Assembly: GCA_019637195.1 (NCBI GenBank) | Contig: JAHBWA010000003.1 | Coordinates: 84,667 to 148,666 of the forward strand | Length of the DNA: 64,000 nucleotides | Reading direction: 5' to 3' | Source of the DNA: Labilithrix sp. | GTDB taxonomy: Bacteria > Myxococcota_A > Polyangia > Polyangiales > Polyangiaceae | In this document: positions 9,697 through 17,591 of the stretch, piece by piece | How positions within the stretch are numbered: the stretch's first letter is position 1 | Layout of the letters: the number at the start of each line of letters is the position of its first letter | Notes under the pieces: model-generated | Seen by the model: only the letters and a program-made list of their open reading frames with translations | Told to the model about the DNA's origin: nothing | Databases searched by the model: none | Translations under genes and position numbers: made by a program

Positions 9697-10122
9697 GTGC
9701 GAGTGAGCGCTCGTCACATCTACGGGCCACTGTGGCGAAGGCTGCGGTTGCGCTGGTGGGTCTTCGTGCTCGCTGCACTGGTAGGAGGTGTGCTTTGGCT
9801 GCAATTCTGCTTCTCTGTTCAAGTAAATGCTGCAATCCGTGCGCAGGCGGCGAGCGCTGAGGTGCAAAGGAATACGTTGGGAGCCATAAGGCCGCCAAGC
9901 CTGACTCAAAAGGACTACTGGGAGCGGCCATTTTTATATCTCACGTCCGCAGACTGTTTCGTTGTCGTGAGTTTTGGTTCTGACGGAAAACCGGACGAAA
10001 ATTACGACCTGTCGGTATGCAAATGGCCTACGGGCCGATACGCACCGCGCACATCATGCATTTGGCCGACAATGGATACCGTATACATCAACGGTCTTCC
10101 TGCAAAGGCGTGCGGGAAGTAG
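9697..10122 (+). CDS. Small membrane-anchored protein behind RHS tip 2
   Basis: This protein has about 141 residues and starts at GTG 9697 (or GTG 9703). AAGGAG at 9687-9692 supports either start. One membrane segment lies near the N-terminus (WWVFVLAALVGGVLWLQF, about 15-33), followed by a non-cytoplasmic-looking domain with YLTSADCFVVVSFGSDGKPDENYD. That segment resembles the end of pseudopilin-like folds. It sits 19 bases after the tip-2 stop, the usual place of an immunity protein. DNA is distinctly A+T richer than the genome. Function is not recognised, and immunity to tip 2 is inferred from position. Confidence 0.6.
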   Translation: MRVSARHIYGPLWRRLRLRWWVFVLAALVGGVLWLQFCFSVQVNAAIRAQAASAEVQRNTLGAIRPPSLTQKDYWERPFLYLTSADCFVVVSFGSDGKPDENYDLSVCKWPTGRYAPRTSCIWPTMDTVYINGLPAKACGK

Positions 10123-10273
10123 GTACGTACATGCCTGCTTGTCGACTCGACCTTGCAAAGGTCTCGAGCGCTGTATTGAACCATCGACATTTGCCGCACG
10201 AAATGTCGTTGAAGCCGGTAACGATCCTCCCCTTTCAAGTTGATTTTTCGCGGCTCCCGGCTGTCTTCCGTTC

Positions 10274-10357
10274 ATGAAGACCGCTACCTACGTCCGCTTC
10301 TCGACGAACGACCAGACGACCGAGAACCGGCTCCCCGACCTCGAAGCCCCCCGATGA
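10274..10357 (+). pseudogene. Serine recombinase/resolvase N-terminal stub
   Basis: ATG at 10274 gives MKTATYVRFSTNDQTTENRL, then PDLEAPR and a stop. The start of this peptide matches the N-terminus of resolvase/invertase serine recombinases (Y-x-R-x-S-T-x-x-Q, which includes the catalytic Ser). Only 27 residues remain, so this is a remnant of an older mobile element. Confidence 0.7.
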
Positions 10358-10602
10358 CCTCGATGCCGAAACGATCCACCAAGAAGAAGAGCCCGCGACG
10401 GTCCTCGACGGCGGACCTTCATCTCTGGTTGGTGACGTTCACGTTCGAGCGTCCAAGGACGAAGCAGCGGGGGAGCTTCCAGATGGCGGTCGAAGCGGTG
10501 ACCCCCGACGACGCAATGGAGCGATGTCATCAGCGCCCCACCGCCTCCCTCAGCTCAGACTTACCCAGCCCGACTAGAATTTCAGTGCCGAAATGCAAGT
10601 AA
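10354..10602 (+). CDS. Small basic hypothetical protein
   Basis: This 82-residue frame begins at the ATG overlapping the resolvase-stub stop. A Lys/Arg/Ser-rich start is followed by HLWLVTFTFERPRTKQRGSF and QMAVEAVTPDDAMERC, which reads like a genuine folded small domain. The last 25 residues look less protein-like. Its role is unknown; it may be a fragment of the same old element as the resolvase stub. Confidence 0.4.
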   Translation: MTSMPKRSTKKKSPRRSSTADLHLWLVTFTFERPRTKQRGSFQMAVEAVTPDDAMERCHQRPTASLSSDLPSPTRISVPKCK

Positions 10603-10623
10603 CAAGATTGTATTGTGGGTGAC

Positions 10624-11214
10624 ATGAGCGACCAAGAAGATGTTGATCGTCGGGCCTACGTAGAGCGAATGAACGAGTATGGGGAAGCCGTCAAGCGCGG
10701 CAGTGCGAACGCTCAGGCCATTCTTCGTGAGGCGGAAGCTATATGGCGACGACTGTGTAGCTGCGACGGCCCCGCAAAACAGACACCGTCAATGCATCGC
10801 GCACTGACACTCTTTCACGTGATTCAGGCTGGTGATCCGGTCGAGGCGAAGCGCGTCTACGATGAGATGTCACCAGAATCTCAACATCGTATCGATCTGG
10901 CAGACAAGTACGGAACTATGCGGCCATGGCTTCAAAGCTCTGATGGCTCGCCTGCGGAAGGCAACGAAGACCTGACCCAGGCGCACTTCCTTAAACACTA
11001 TGAGGTGTGCAAGCAAAGAGTTCGGGAGGAGGGGTCGGCGTCAGCCTTTCAAGAACTTGGCATGGCATGCGAGCGCCTCGGACGAGCTGAGGAGGCATGT
11101 GATGCGTATGGCGAAGCGGCCGAACTAGCCAGCGACAGCAATGACACGACTGTTCTTACGTTTGTTCAGGGCCGCATCCTTTCGCTACTCGGCGGTCCCG
11201 GTGGTCAGCGTTAA
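10624..11214 (+). CDS. Immunity-like protein, paralog of 6681-7016, with TPR-like tail
   Basis: The ATG at 10624 is chosen over an in-frame GTG at 10615; no clear ribosome site is seen. The protein is 196 residues. Residues 1 to about 100 are related to the protein behind RHS tip 1 (matching ILREAEAIWRRLC and AKRVYDEMSPESQHRIDL). The C-terminal 85 residues form one or two TPR-like helical pairs (AFQELGMACERLGRAEEACDAYGEAAELA). No rhs tip lies directly before it now, which suggests an orphan immunity gene left behind after tip exchange. Cytoplasmic location is inferred from the lack of a signal peptide. Confidence 0.6.
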   Translation: MSDQEDVDRRAYVERMNEYGEAVKRGSANAQAILREAEAIWRRLCSCDGPAKQTPSMHRALTLFHVIQAGDPVEAKRVYDEMSPESQHRIDLADKYGTMRPWLQSSDGSPAEGNEDLTQAHFLKHYEVCKQRVREEGSASAFQELGMACERLGRAEEACDAYGEAAELASDSNDTTVLTFVQGRILSLLGGPGGQR

Positions 11215-11262
11215 GGATTGCTGGCAGTGCTGGACCATCGACCCCTGAGGCATCGAAAAGCG

Positions 11263-11394
11263 GTGACTGCTCGTCCGTGACGGGCCTCGGGGGGGCTTCC
11301 AGCGGTGCGGGAGGAGCTCGGCGAGCTGCGCGACGGGTGCGTCGTCGACCCTCGCGAGCACATCGCCGAGGGAGCTCGGCGCCGGCTTCGAGAC
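11263..11394 (-). pseudogene. IS66 TnpC C-terminal remnant (minus strand)
   Basis: The minus strand reads LGDVLARVDDAPVAQLAELL, then PHRWKPP, the standard last residues of IS66 TnpC. At DNA level it resembles the end of the complete tnpC at about 11530-11600. It is cut at its upstream side exactly where the complete element begins (11395-11403). The start at 11263 (GTGACTGCTCG) may be the terminal repeat of this older copy. Confidence 0.65.
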
Positions 11395-11402
11395 GCTTCG
11401 TC
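11395..11402. repeat. 8-bp target duplication, left copy (GCTTCGTC)
   Basis: The 8 bases GCTTCGTC directly precede the left end of the complete IS66 element and recur directly after its right end at 13842-13849. IS66-family elements are known to make 8-bp duplications. Confidence 0.85.
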
Positions 11403-11473
11403 GTATCCGTACGGGTTCGGACCTGGACGGACCGGCCGCACGGGCAGGCCGCTCCGCGCAGCGCGCGGCGAGC

Positions 11474-13012
11474 TCAGTTCGCGGAGATCGGCTCGCCGGG
11501 CGGCGGCGGGTCGGGTGGGGGCACCCAGCGATCGGGGAGCAGTTCGCGGAGCTGGTCGACGGGAGCGTGATCGATCCGGCGAAGCACGTCGGTGAGGTAC
11601 GCGAGCGGGTTCTTTCCGAGCCGGTCGCACGAGACGACGAGCGAGTAGAGGAGCGCGAGCTCCTTGCCGGCCTCCTCGCTCTGCACGAAGAGGAAGTTCT
11701 TCCTCCCTAGCGCGATGACCCGCAACGCGTTCTCGGCGCGGTTGTTGTCGAGCGGAATGCGGTCGTCGCGGAGAGCAATGGCAAGCTCGCGGCGATTGCT
11801 CAGTAGGTAGTTCGCGGCGCGCGCGAGAAGCGTCTTCGGTCCGTCCTGACGCGCGATGGAACGCGATAGCAGGAGGAGCTGCGCTAATAGCGAACGCGAA
11901 AACCGAGTCCGCAGCGCGAGGCGATCATCGGTGCCATCCGCGAGACGGCGGTCGGCTTCGTGCTCGACCGCATACATGACGCCGATGAGATCGAGTGCAC
12001 GCGTCGCCCCGTGAACGCCATCCTTGTTCGCGTCGAAGAACTTCCGACGTGCGTGCGCGAGGCAGCCTGCGCGAATGCGCGCGCCCAGGCCGGTGACCGG
12101 ATCGTATCCGCGGTAGTCATCGCAGACGATGACGCCCGCCGAGTCGCCGAGAACATCGACCGCGACCTCACCTCCGCGGGAGAGTGCGAACTCGTAGCCC
12201 GTGAGCGACCGACCGAGGAACGTCCAGAGGTAGGCCTTTGCCTTCTGCGAGGTGAGCTTGAACGGCGTCTCGTCCGCGTGCACGATCGCGTCGGCTCGGA
12301 TCGCGTCGGCTCGGATCGCGGCGAACAGCGGCGCGCGGAGCGGTTCGAGCTTCTGCGCGGCGCGCCGGAACAAGTCGTTCATCGTCGTCCGCGCGATGGG
12401 GATCTCGAGCCGCTTGAACTGCGCCTCGAGTCGATAGAGCGGTGTCGACATGAGGCACTTCGAGACGACGAGGTGGGCGACGAAGCTCGCATCGTACCGC
12501 GTCTTCTCGGACCACCGCTCCGGGGCGGGCGCCGTGACGACGTGCCCACCACATCGACACGCGACGGTCTCGCGCATGTGCACGTGCTTGCGGAAGTAGG
12601 CCGGCACATAGGACCAGGTGACGGACGGCTTTCCGATCCCGACGGCGCGGAACTCGGTGCCATCGCAGAGCGGGCACTTCTTCTCCGCCTCCGGGACCGA
12701 GATCGTTTCCTCGGTGGTGACGACCTTGTCCGCGCGGAGCTGCTCTTGGTCGCGTCGATGCTCGGCGACTTCCTCCTTCGTGCGCGGAGCCGGCCTGAGC
12801 TTCGGCATCTTGCCGGTGTTCTCCGACCGTCGCTCGAAGGCGCGTTTGAGCGCCTCGTTCGCGGCCTCGAGCTCGGCGAGCTTCGCCTCGATCTTCGCTT
12901 GCCGTGCCTCCGCCTTCTTCGCCTCGTCGGCCGCCCACTCCTGCAGCTTCAGCGCGTAGTCGCGCCAGGCGCAGCCATGGTCGTTCGGATCGTCGGGCGG
13001 AGGCGAAGGCAA
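11474..13012 (-). CDS. tnpC: IS66 transposase TnpC
   Basis: This 512-residue DDE transposase has the normal IS66 length. It has a coiled-coil N-terminus (about 20-65, Ala/Glu/Lys rich), a zinc-finger region with paired Cys (KKCPLCDG and ACRCGGH, about 110-160), and the catalytic core with VHADETPF, CDDYRGYDP and DNNRAENALR as the expected acidic positions. It follows tnpB by 13 bases on the same strand. It catalyses transposition of element 1 together with TnpA and TnpB. Confidence 0.95.
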   Translation of the reverse strand: MPSPPPDDPNDHGCAWRDYALKLQEWAADEAKKAEARQAKIEAKLAELEAANEALKRAFERRSENTGKMPKLRPAPRTKEEVAEHRRDQEQLRADKVVTTEETISVPEAEKKCPLCDGTEFRAVGIGKPSVTWSYVPAYFRKHVHMRETVACRCGGHVVTAPAPERWSEKTRYDASFVAHLVVSKCLMSTPLYRLEAQFKRLEIPIARTTMNDLFRRAAQKLEPLRAPLFAAIRADAIRADAIVHADETPFKLTSQKAKAYLWTFLGRSLTGYEFALSRGGEVAVDVLGDSAGVIVCDDYRGYDPVTGLGARIRAGCLAHARRKFFDANKDGVHGATRALDLIGVMYAVEHEADRRLADGTDDRLALRTRFSRSLLAQLLLLSRSIARQDGPKTLLARAANYLLSNRRELAIALRDDRIPLDNNRAENALRVIALGRKNFLFVQSEEAGKELALLYSLVVSCDRLGKNPLAYLTDVLRRIDHAPVDQLRELLPDRWVPPPDPPPPGEPISAN

Positions 13013-13025
13013 CAGCGAGCTTTGA

Positions 13026-13424
13026 TCATGACGCGCTACGAATGTCGATCCTCTGCGTGCTCTTCACGGTCGTTTTCTTTGGCGCCCACAGGTCGGGCCG
13101 CTTCACCGCACCGAGGTCGATGCCGTCGAGCAGCATCGCGAGCGCAGCACCGTCGAGCGTTATGCTCGATGCATCGTCCGCGGCGACAGGCATCGTGAAG
13201 CGGCCGCGCTCGAGGCGCTTGTAATAGACGACGAAGCCGCCGCGCGCGAAGAACAGGATCTTCACGCGATCGCGCCGGCGCCCGACGAACACGAAGAGCG
13301 TTCCCGAATACGGGTCGGCGTCCCATCGCGAACGGACGAGCGAGATGAGGCCGTCGTGCCCGCGTCGAAGATCGACGGGCTCGGTGGCGAGCACCACGCG
13401 CGCCCCGATGCCGAGGGGCATCAT
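13026..13424 (-). CDS. tnpB: IS66 accessory protein TnpB (Orf2)
   Basis: This 132-residue protein has the hallmark TnpB sequence: ATEPVDLRRGHDGLISLVR, a D-P-x-S-G-x-L-F-V-F core, and the KILFFARGGFVVYYKRLERG strand set. The start overlaps the end of tnpA by 4 bases. It is needed for IS66 transposition in studied members, by an unclear mechanism. Confidence 0.95.
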   Translation of the reverse strand: MMPLGIGARVVLATEPVDLRRGHDGLISLVRSRWDADPYSGTLFVFVGRRRDRVKILFFARGGFVVYYKRLERGRFTMPVAADDASSITLDGAALAMLLDGIDLGAVKRPDLWAPKKTTVKSTQRIDIRSAS

Positions 13425-13783
13425 CCGCGTACGAGCTCCGCGACGACTGCAGCGAGTTGCTCGGCGCTGAGCTGGCCGCGCATTGTGATGCGGCCGCGCA
13501 ATGTCTCGATGATCGTCGTGGCCTGTTCGTTGAGCTCGTCGCCGACTGGCGAGTTCGTCACGGGCGCAGGGGCGATGACGACCGGCAGCAAGCGCTGACG
13601 CCGCGATGCCGTCGACGTGCGCGACCTCGGCATGCTCGTGAGGGTCTCGCTACCGAGCTTCCACTTCCACCATTTGAGCAGCCGCACCGAGACCCCGTGC
13701 CGACGCGCGACGACGGCGATGTCCTCGCCTCTTGCCAGCTCCGCGATCCGCTCTGCCCACCAACCCGAGAGATGTCTTGCCAT
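13421..13783 (-). CDS. tnpA: IS66 accessory protein TnpA (HTH)
   Basis: This 120-residue protein has a helix-turn-helix at the N-terminus (about 8-45: ELARGEDIAVVARRHGVSVRL followed by LKWWKWKLG), a variable middle and a short conserved end. It is the first gene of element 1 and begins 58 bases inside the right inverted repeat. It probably binds element ends. Confidence 0.9.
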   Translation of the reverse strand: MARHLSGWWAERIAELARGEDIAVVARRHGVSVRLLKWWKWKLGSETLTSMPRSRTSTASRRQRLLPVVIAPAPVTNSPVGDELNEQATTIIETLRGRITMRGQLSAEQLAAVVAELVRG

Positions 13784-13841
13784 CGGCGCACGAGACCGCG
13801 CCCCAGGAGATCGCGCACGGCGTCCATCCCCGAACGGTTAC

Positions 13842-13849
13842 GCTTCGTC
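13842..13849. repeat. 8-bp target duplication, right copy (GCTTCGTC)
   Basis: This exact copy of 11395-11402 lies between the right end of element 1 and the first base of element 2's left inverted repeat, so the two elements are separated by only these 8 bases. Confidence 0.85.
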
Positions 13850-13917
13850 GTATCCCATCGGGCATCGGCCTCCCGTGAGGTCTTCGCAGGGGACCGAGAT
13901 GCCGGTATCCGCGAGGC

Positions 13918-14241
13918 ATGGCGGAGTCGCGAGCGTGGACGCGTTGGACGGAGGCGGAGGCACGGGCGGCGCTCGCGTCATTGGCGGCGAGCGGCGAGAG
14001 CGAGCTCGCGTTCGCTCGCCAGAACGGGATCTCGCGGCAGCGCCTTCGCTATTGGAGGGGGCGCCTCGGGCGGGCGGCCGCGACGCCAGCGTTCGTGGCC
14101 GTGGCGCTCCCGCCGTCCGCAGGGAAAGCACCGACGATCGAGATCCAGGTCGGCGAGGTGCTCGTCCGCGTCCGCGAGAACCTCGCCGTCGAGCACGTCG
14201 CGCGTCTCGTTCGGGCTCTGGTGCGAGCGGAGGCATGCTGA
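13918..14241 (+). CDS. tnpA: IS66 TnpA-like HTH protein
   Basis: This 107-residue protein starts WTRWTEAEARAALASLAASGESELAFARQNGISRQRLRYW, an IS66 Orf1-type helix-turn-helix (about 10-48). A basic linker and the conserved C-terminal IEIQVGEVLVRVREN segment follow. It starts 68 bases inside the left inverted repeat. It overlaps tnpB (ATG at 14235, stop ending 14241). Confidence 0.88.
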   Translation: MAESRAWTRWTEAEARAALASLAASGESELAFARQNGISRQRLRYWRGRLGRAAATPAFVAVALPPSAGKAPTIEIQVGEVLVRVRENLAVEHVARLVRALVRAEAC

Positions 14242-14624
14242 CGCTGCCGCCCGGCGTTCGCGTCTTCGTGGCGACGGAGCGAACCGACGGGCGTAAAGGA
14301 ATCGACGGCCTCGCGGCGATCGTGAGATCGCAGCTCGCGGAGGATCCGCTCTCGGGCTCGATGTACGTCTTCTTCACGCGGCGCGCGGATCGGGTGCGCG
14401 TCCTCTACTTCGACCGCGACGGGTACGTGCTCGTGACGAAGCGCCTCGAGAAGGGTAGGTACTGCCCTCCATGGAGGAGCGAGCGCGGTCGAGTCACCGT
14501 CGAGGCGGCGGAGCTCCTTCTGATCCTCGAAGGGATCGAGCTCGAAGGTAGTCGTCGTCGCGAGCGATGGGTGCCGCGGTCGCGGCAGTCGTCGAACGCG
14601 AGTGCGCCTGCGCCCTCGCGATGA
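14235..14624 (+). CDS. tnpB: IS66 accessory protein TnpB
   Basis: This 129-residue protein shows the TnpB signature (GVRVFVATERTDGRKGIDGL, DPLSGSMYVFFTRRADRVRV, LYFDRDGYVLVTKRLEKGRY). The ATG at 14235 lies inside the end of tnpA, typical translational coupling for IS66. The sequence is intact. It differs enough from the TnpB at 13026 that the two elements belong to different IS66 subgroups. Confidence 0.92.
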   Translation: MLTLPPGVRVFVATERTDGRKGIDGLAAIVRSQLAEDPLSGSMYVFFTRRADRVRVLYFDRDGYVLVTKRLEKGRYCPPWRSERGRVTVEAAELLLILEGIELEGSRRRERWVPRSRQSSNASAPAPSR

Positions 14625-14679
14625 GTTGAGATCGCATCGAGACGACCGTCGCGAGCGCGCGCGGTGTACGAGGTCGTTC

Positions 14680-16337
14680 GTGACGAGCCCGGCGGCGCGG
14701 AAGGCGAAGGCGGAGGCGACACCGCCGGTCGAGGTGAACCTCCGCGGTCACGCGCTCGCGCCCAACCTCGCTGCGCTTCGTCGCTGGATGATGGAGATGC
14801 TCGCGCGCGGCGCGCTCGTCGAACTCGTGACGGCGGTCCTCGGACTCCTTCAGCGGATGTTTGAGGTGAACACGGAGTTGACGGCGCGGATCGCGAGCAG
14901 CTCTCGGAAGCGTCCGCCGAACGAGTCGCTCCGACGCCTGCAGATGGAGTTGCCGCTGATGTTCGCGCCGGCGGCGAACGACATGGAGGGACCACCCGCG
15001 CCGCCCGAGGTCGACCTCGAAGGCCCGCCCGATCCGCGTGCGAGCGAGCTCGAAGGTCCGCCGGCGCCGCCGCTGAAGCCGAAGAGGAGGCGGAGCAAGA
15101 AGCGCGGAGCGAAGAAGCCGAAGCGATCGAAGCTGCCGCCGAGCCTGAAGCGAAAGGAGGAGCGGATCTGCGCCGCGGATTGGCAGCGGTGCTGCCCGAA
15201 GTGCGGCGGACGAACGAAGTCGCTCTGGACCCGAGCGAGCGAGAAGCTCGAGATGGAGATCGCGCTCTACTTTGTGCGTCGGGTGACGAGGGAGACGGTC
15301 GCGTGCATCGATTGCCGCGAGTACATGTGCACGGCCGACAAGCCCGACGAGGTCGTTGACCGTGGCATCCTCGGCAACGACCTCTTGGTCGAGGCGCTCG
15401 TTGATCACTATGACGACGCGGTTCCCTGGGAGCGCATGGAGCGGAAGGCTGCGGAGCAGGGAGTGCCGTTCAAGGCGAATACGGTCGCGTCGAGCGTCGG
15501 CGCCGTCACCGACCTCTTCGCCCCGGTCATCGATCACATCAAGGAGGCAGCGCTCGGCGCGGACTTCACGGCGCTCGACGCGACGAGGATGTCGGTGCTC
15601 GACCCGGTGCATCCGCTCGGTATCCGCTCCGGGGGGGCGCGCTCTGGCTCATCGAAGGCGACCATCGTTATGCGTGCTTCGTGTACGCGCCGTCGGGCCA
15701 CGCGAGCCACCTAGAAGACCTGCTCGATGACCGGAAGCTCGCGAGCGTGATGTGCGACGGCTCTCCCACGAACAACTGCGTCGAACGCGCGGGCGGCAAG
15801 CGTGGGGGCTGCAACGCGCACGGTCGCGGTGGCCTCGTTGCTGCTCTGCGCGGCGGGGACATCCGCGCGGCGCGCGGGATCGAGCTCTACGCTCGTCTCT
15901 TCGAGGTCGAAGCCGATGCGAAGGAGGCGAACGACTCGCTCGAGGCGCGCTTCACAAGACGCCAAGAGAAGAGCGCCCCGATCGTCGAAGAGCTGCGCGT
16001 GTGGATCGAGGAGAGTCGCGCCGAAGTCGAACCGAAGAGCGTGCTCGGGAAGGCCCTCGGGTACATGACGCGGCAGTGGAGCCGCCTCACCGCGTTCCTC
16101 CGCGATCCGAAGATGGAGCTGACGAACAACGAGGTCGAACGCGACTTGAGGCGGTGGGTCCTCGATCGCAAGTCGTGGTATTTCGTCGGGCACGACGAGA
16201 GCGCGAGGCGCGCGGCCGACGCGCTCACGCTGCTGACGACGTGCCGGAAGATGGGCATCGATCCACGGCGCTACTTGCGCGAGGCGCTCGCGAAGAATCC
16301 TTGCCGGCGAACGAGACCTGACCGAGCTCCTCCCTGA
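14680..16337 (+). pseudogene. tnpC: IS66 TnpC with frameshift in a G7 run
   Basis: The likely start is GTG 14680 (VTSPAARKAKAEATPP). Frame 1 carries a coiled coil, a long Pro/Lys-rich linker (about 105-160), a CCPKCGG and ACIDCREYMC zinc region, and LDATRMSVLDPVHPLGIRSG. At the seven-G run 15631-15637 the frame must change (one base missing or two extra) to continue as ALWLIEGDHRYACFVYAPSG and on through CDGSPTNNCVERAGGKR to the conserved LTNNEVERDLRRWVLDRKSW end. Both halves are otherwise well preserved. Either the element is dead, the run was misread, or expression uses slippage at the G run. Confidence 0.85.
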
Positions 16338-16441
16338 GACCTTCGCGCAGCGGCTCGCCGCGAGCGTTCCGACGAGCTGCCGCGCTGCGGCGTAGTCGGC
16401 GCTCTCTTGACGCCGGCGCTGTCGCCACGCACGGTCCCGCC

Positions 16442-17341
16442 GTGGGCGCCAAGAAGGAGTACCCCGCCGACTCGGGCGAGCCGATCGCTGTCTGGTCGGT
16501 GGACATCGACTGCGCGCACGAAGACGAGTGCGCATGCGAGGACGACACCGAGCGCGGGGTCTGGGTCGATACGCGCGTCGCAAGCGACACGCTCGCGCGC
16601 GGCGCGCTCGTGCTCGCGCTCCGCGAATATGACGACGACGACGGCGACGACGTTGTCCGCATCGACGACAGGATCGCGGTGAGCTGCGACCTCGCGACGG
16701 GCGCGCTGACGCCACTCCGCACCGAAGGCGCCATCTTCCTGAACCGTCATCCGTGGCTCGAGGAGGTACTCCGCGAAGAGGAGCTCCCGCGTCTTCGGCT
16801 CCGGGCGGAGCGCGCTGCTGCTCAAGGGGACCGCGAGACCGCCGCCAAGCGAGCACTCCCCCAACCCGGCAACGCGATGCTGCCGTATCACGAGCTCTTC
16901 CCAGCCGACTGGGACCTCCTCCCCGTCTGCGATGGCGAGCGCTACTGGGCGGTCGACCTCTATTGCCGCAATCCCGATTGCACCTGCACCTCGAGCGTCA
17001 TCCGCTTCCATCGCGTCGAGGACGACGCGACGACGACCTTCGCCGGTGAGGTCACGGTCGACTATGCCGAGGCCGAACCGCGGGCACGATCAACGTCGCC
17101 TGGTGCAGCACGCGTCTTTGAGAGGCTCTGGAAAGAGTCCGAGTACAGCCTCCGCGCTCGACAGGCGGAGGCTTCGAGCGCTGTCCGGCGCCTCGCCTCG
17201 AGAACGAAGACACCCGTCGCCGCGGTACCCGTCTGGGGACGCACTCCAAGAAATGCGCCGTGCCCGTGCGGCTCAGGAAAGAAGTTCAAGCGCTGCTGCC
17301 TCGACAGCTCGGCTCGCGACGACATCGCTGCTCGCCGCTGA
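16442..17341 (+). CDS. SEC-C zinc-motif passenger protein of IS66 element 2
   Basis: This 299-residue protein starts with GTG at 16442. The C-terminus has a clear SEC-C motif (RNAPCPCGSGKKFKRCC, about 275-291), a zinc-binding module found in SecA and many stand-alone proteins. Upstream regions are acidic, including CAHEDECACEDD near 23-34 and a DDDDGDD run, plus a second Cys cluster (CRNPDCTC near 180). It lies between tnpC and the right inverted repeat of element 2, on the same strand and 104 bases after the tnpC stop. Function is unknown; a cargo role or a role in regulating the element is inferred. Confidence 0.8.
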   Translation: MGAKKEYPADSGEPIAVWSVDIDCAHEDECACEDDTERGVWVDTRVASDTLARGALVLALREYDDDDGDDVVRIDDRIAVSCDLATGALTPLRTEGAIFLNRHPWLEEVLREEELPRLRLRAERAAAQGDRETAAKRALPQPGNAMLPYHELFPADWDLLPVCDGERYWAVDLYCRNPDCTCTSSVIRFHRVEDDATTTFAGEVTVDYAEAEPRARSTSPGAARVFERLWKESEYSLRARQAEASSAVRRLASRTKTPVAAVPVWGRTPRNAPCPCGSGKKFKRCCLDSSARDDIAARR

Positions 17342-17406
17342 GCCGCCCTGCCGCGGACTCGGCCCGTCTGGAACCGTCCGCGGGAGGCCCTTGGCCGAGG
17401 GGATAC

Positions 17407-17591
17407 GATCCTCGGGGTCGAACCGTACGGGCTTGGCGATCTCCGTACGGTTACATGGCTAAAGATCCCCGGACGGTTACGTTGCAACGCAACCCCACCT
17501 GCGAGCGTCTTCCTGATGGAGGCGCGAGCGGTAGGCGGGTTTGCTGGCGGCGAGTTGCCACCCGTCACCCGCCAGCGGCGATCCGTGAGTC
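17407..17591. other. Gene-free strip with further IS66-type ends
   Basis: Two IS66-like right ends, both finishing in CGGTTAC, end at 17454 (CCGTACGGTTAC) and 17480 (CCGGACGGTTAC). A perfect 10-base inverted repeat (AACCGTACGG at 17421-17430, CCGTACGGTT at 17443-17452) sits within them. This is best read as leftovers of older insertions. No gene was seen. Confidence 0.5.

Larger units (their letters stand above)
11403..13841. mobile_element. Complete IS66-family element 1 (2,439 bp)
   Basis: The left end GTATCCGTACGGG and the right end (read inward on the minus strand, GTAACCGTTCGGG) form imperfect inverted repeats, 15 of 21 bases matching. The element contains tnpA, tnpB and tnpC on the minus strand with overlapping or closely spaced starts, all intact. 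Perfect 8-bp duplications on both sides indicate a recent and probably still competent insertion. It inserted between an older tnpC remnant and the left end of element 2. Confidence 0.9.
13850..17406. mobile_element. IS66-family element 2 with SEC-C passenger gene (3,557 bp)
   Basis: The left inverted repeat begins GTATCCCATCGGGCATC at 13850. The right one, read inward from 17406, begins GTATCCCCTCGGCCAAG. Over 26 bases 22 match, including a 9-base run at the inner end. Between them lie tnpA, tnpB, a frameshifted tnpC and then a 299-residue SEC-C protein, so the passenger is physically inside the element. The 8 bases outside each end differ (GCTTCGTC and GATCCTCG), so no target duplication is left. 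A cut-off copy of the same left end lies at 7414. Confidence 0.8.

Noticed and set aside
13842..17414. GCTTCGTC as target duplication of element 2
   Set aside because: The 8 bases after element 2 (GATCCTCG) differ, while the copy at 11395-11402 pairs with 13842-13849 around element 1.
17421..17452. Perfect 10-base inverted repeat as a transcription terminator
   Set aside because: No T tract follows, and the arms match IS66 end sequence (CCGTACGGTTAC), so an insertion remnant is more likely.
1..17500. Frameshifts explained by a generally error-prone assembly
   Set aside because: All three frameshifts lie in mobile or RHS-type DNA, while the roughly 46 kb to the right has none; decay is the simpler reading, although the G7 run could still be a misread.
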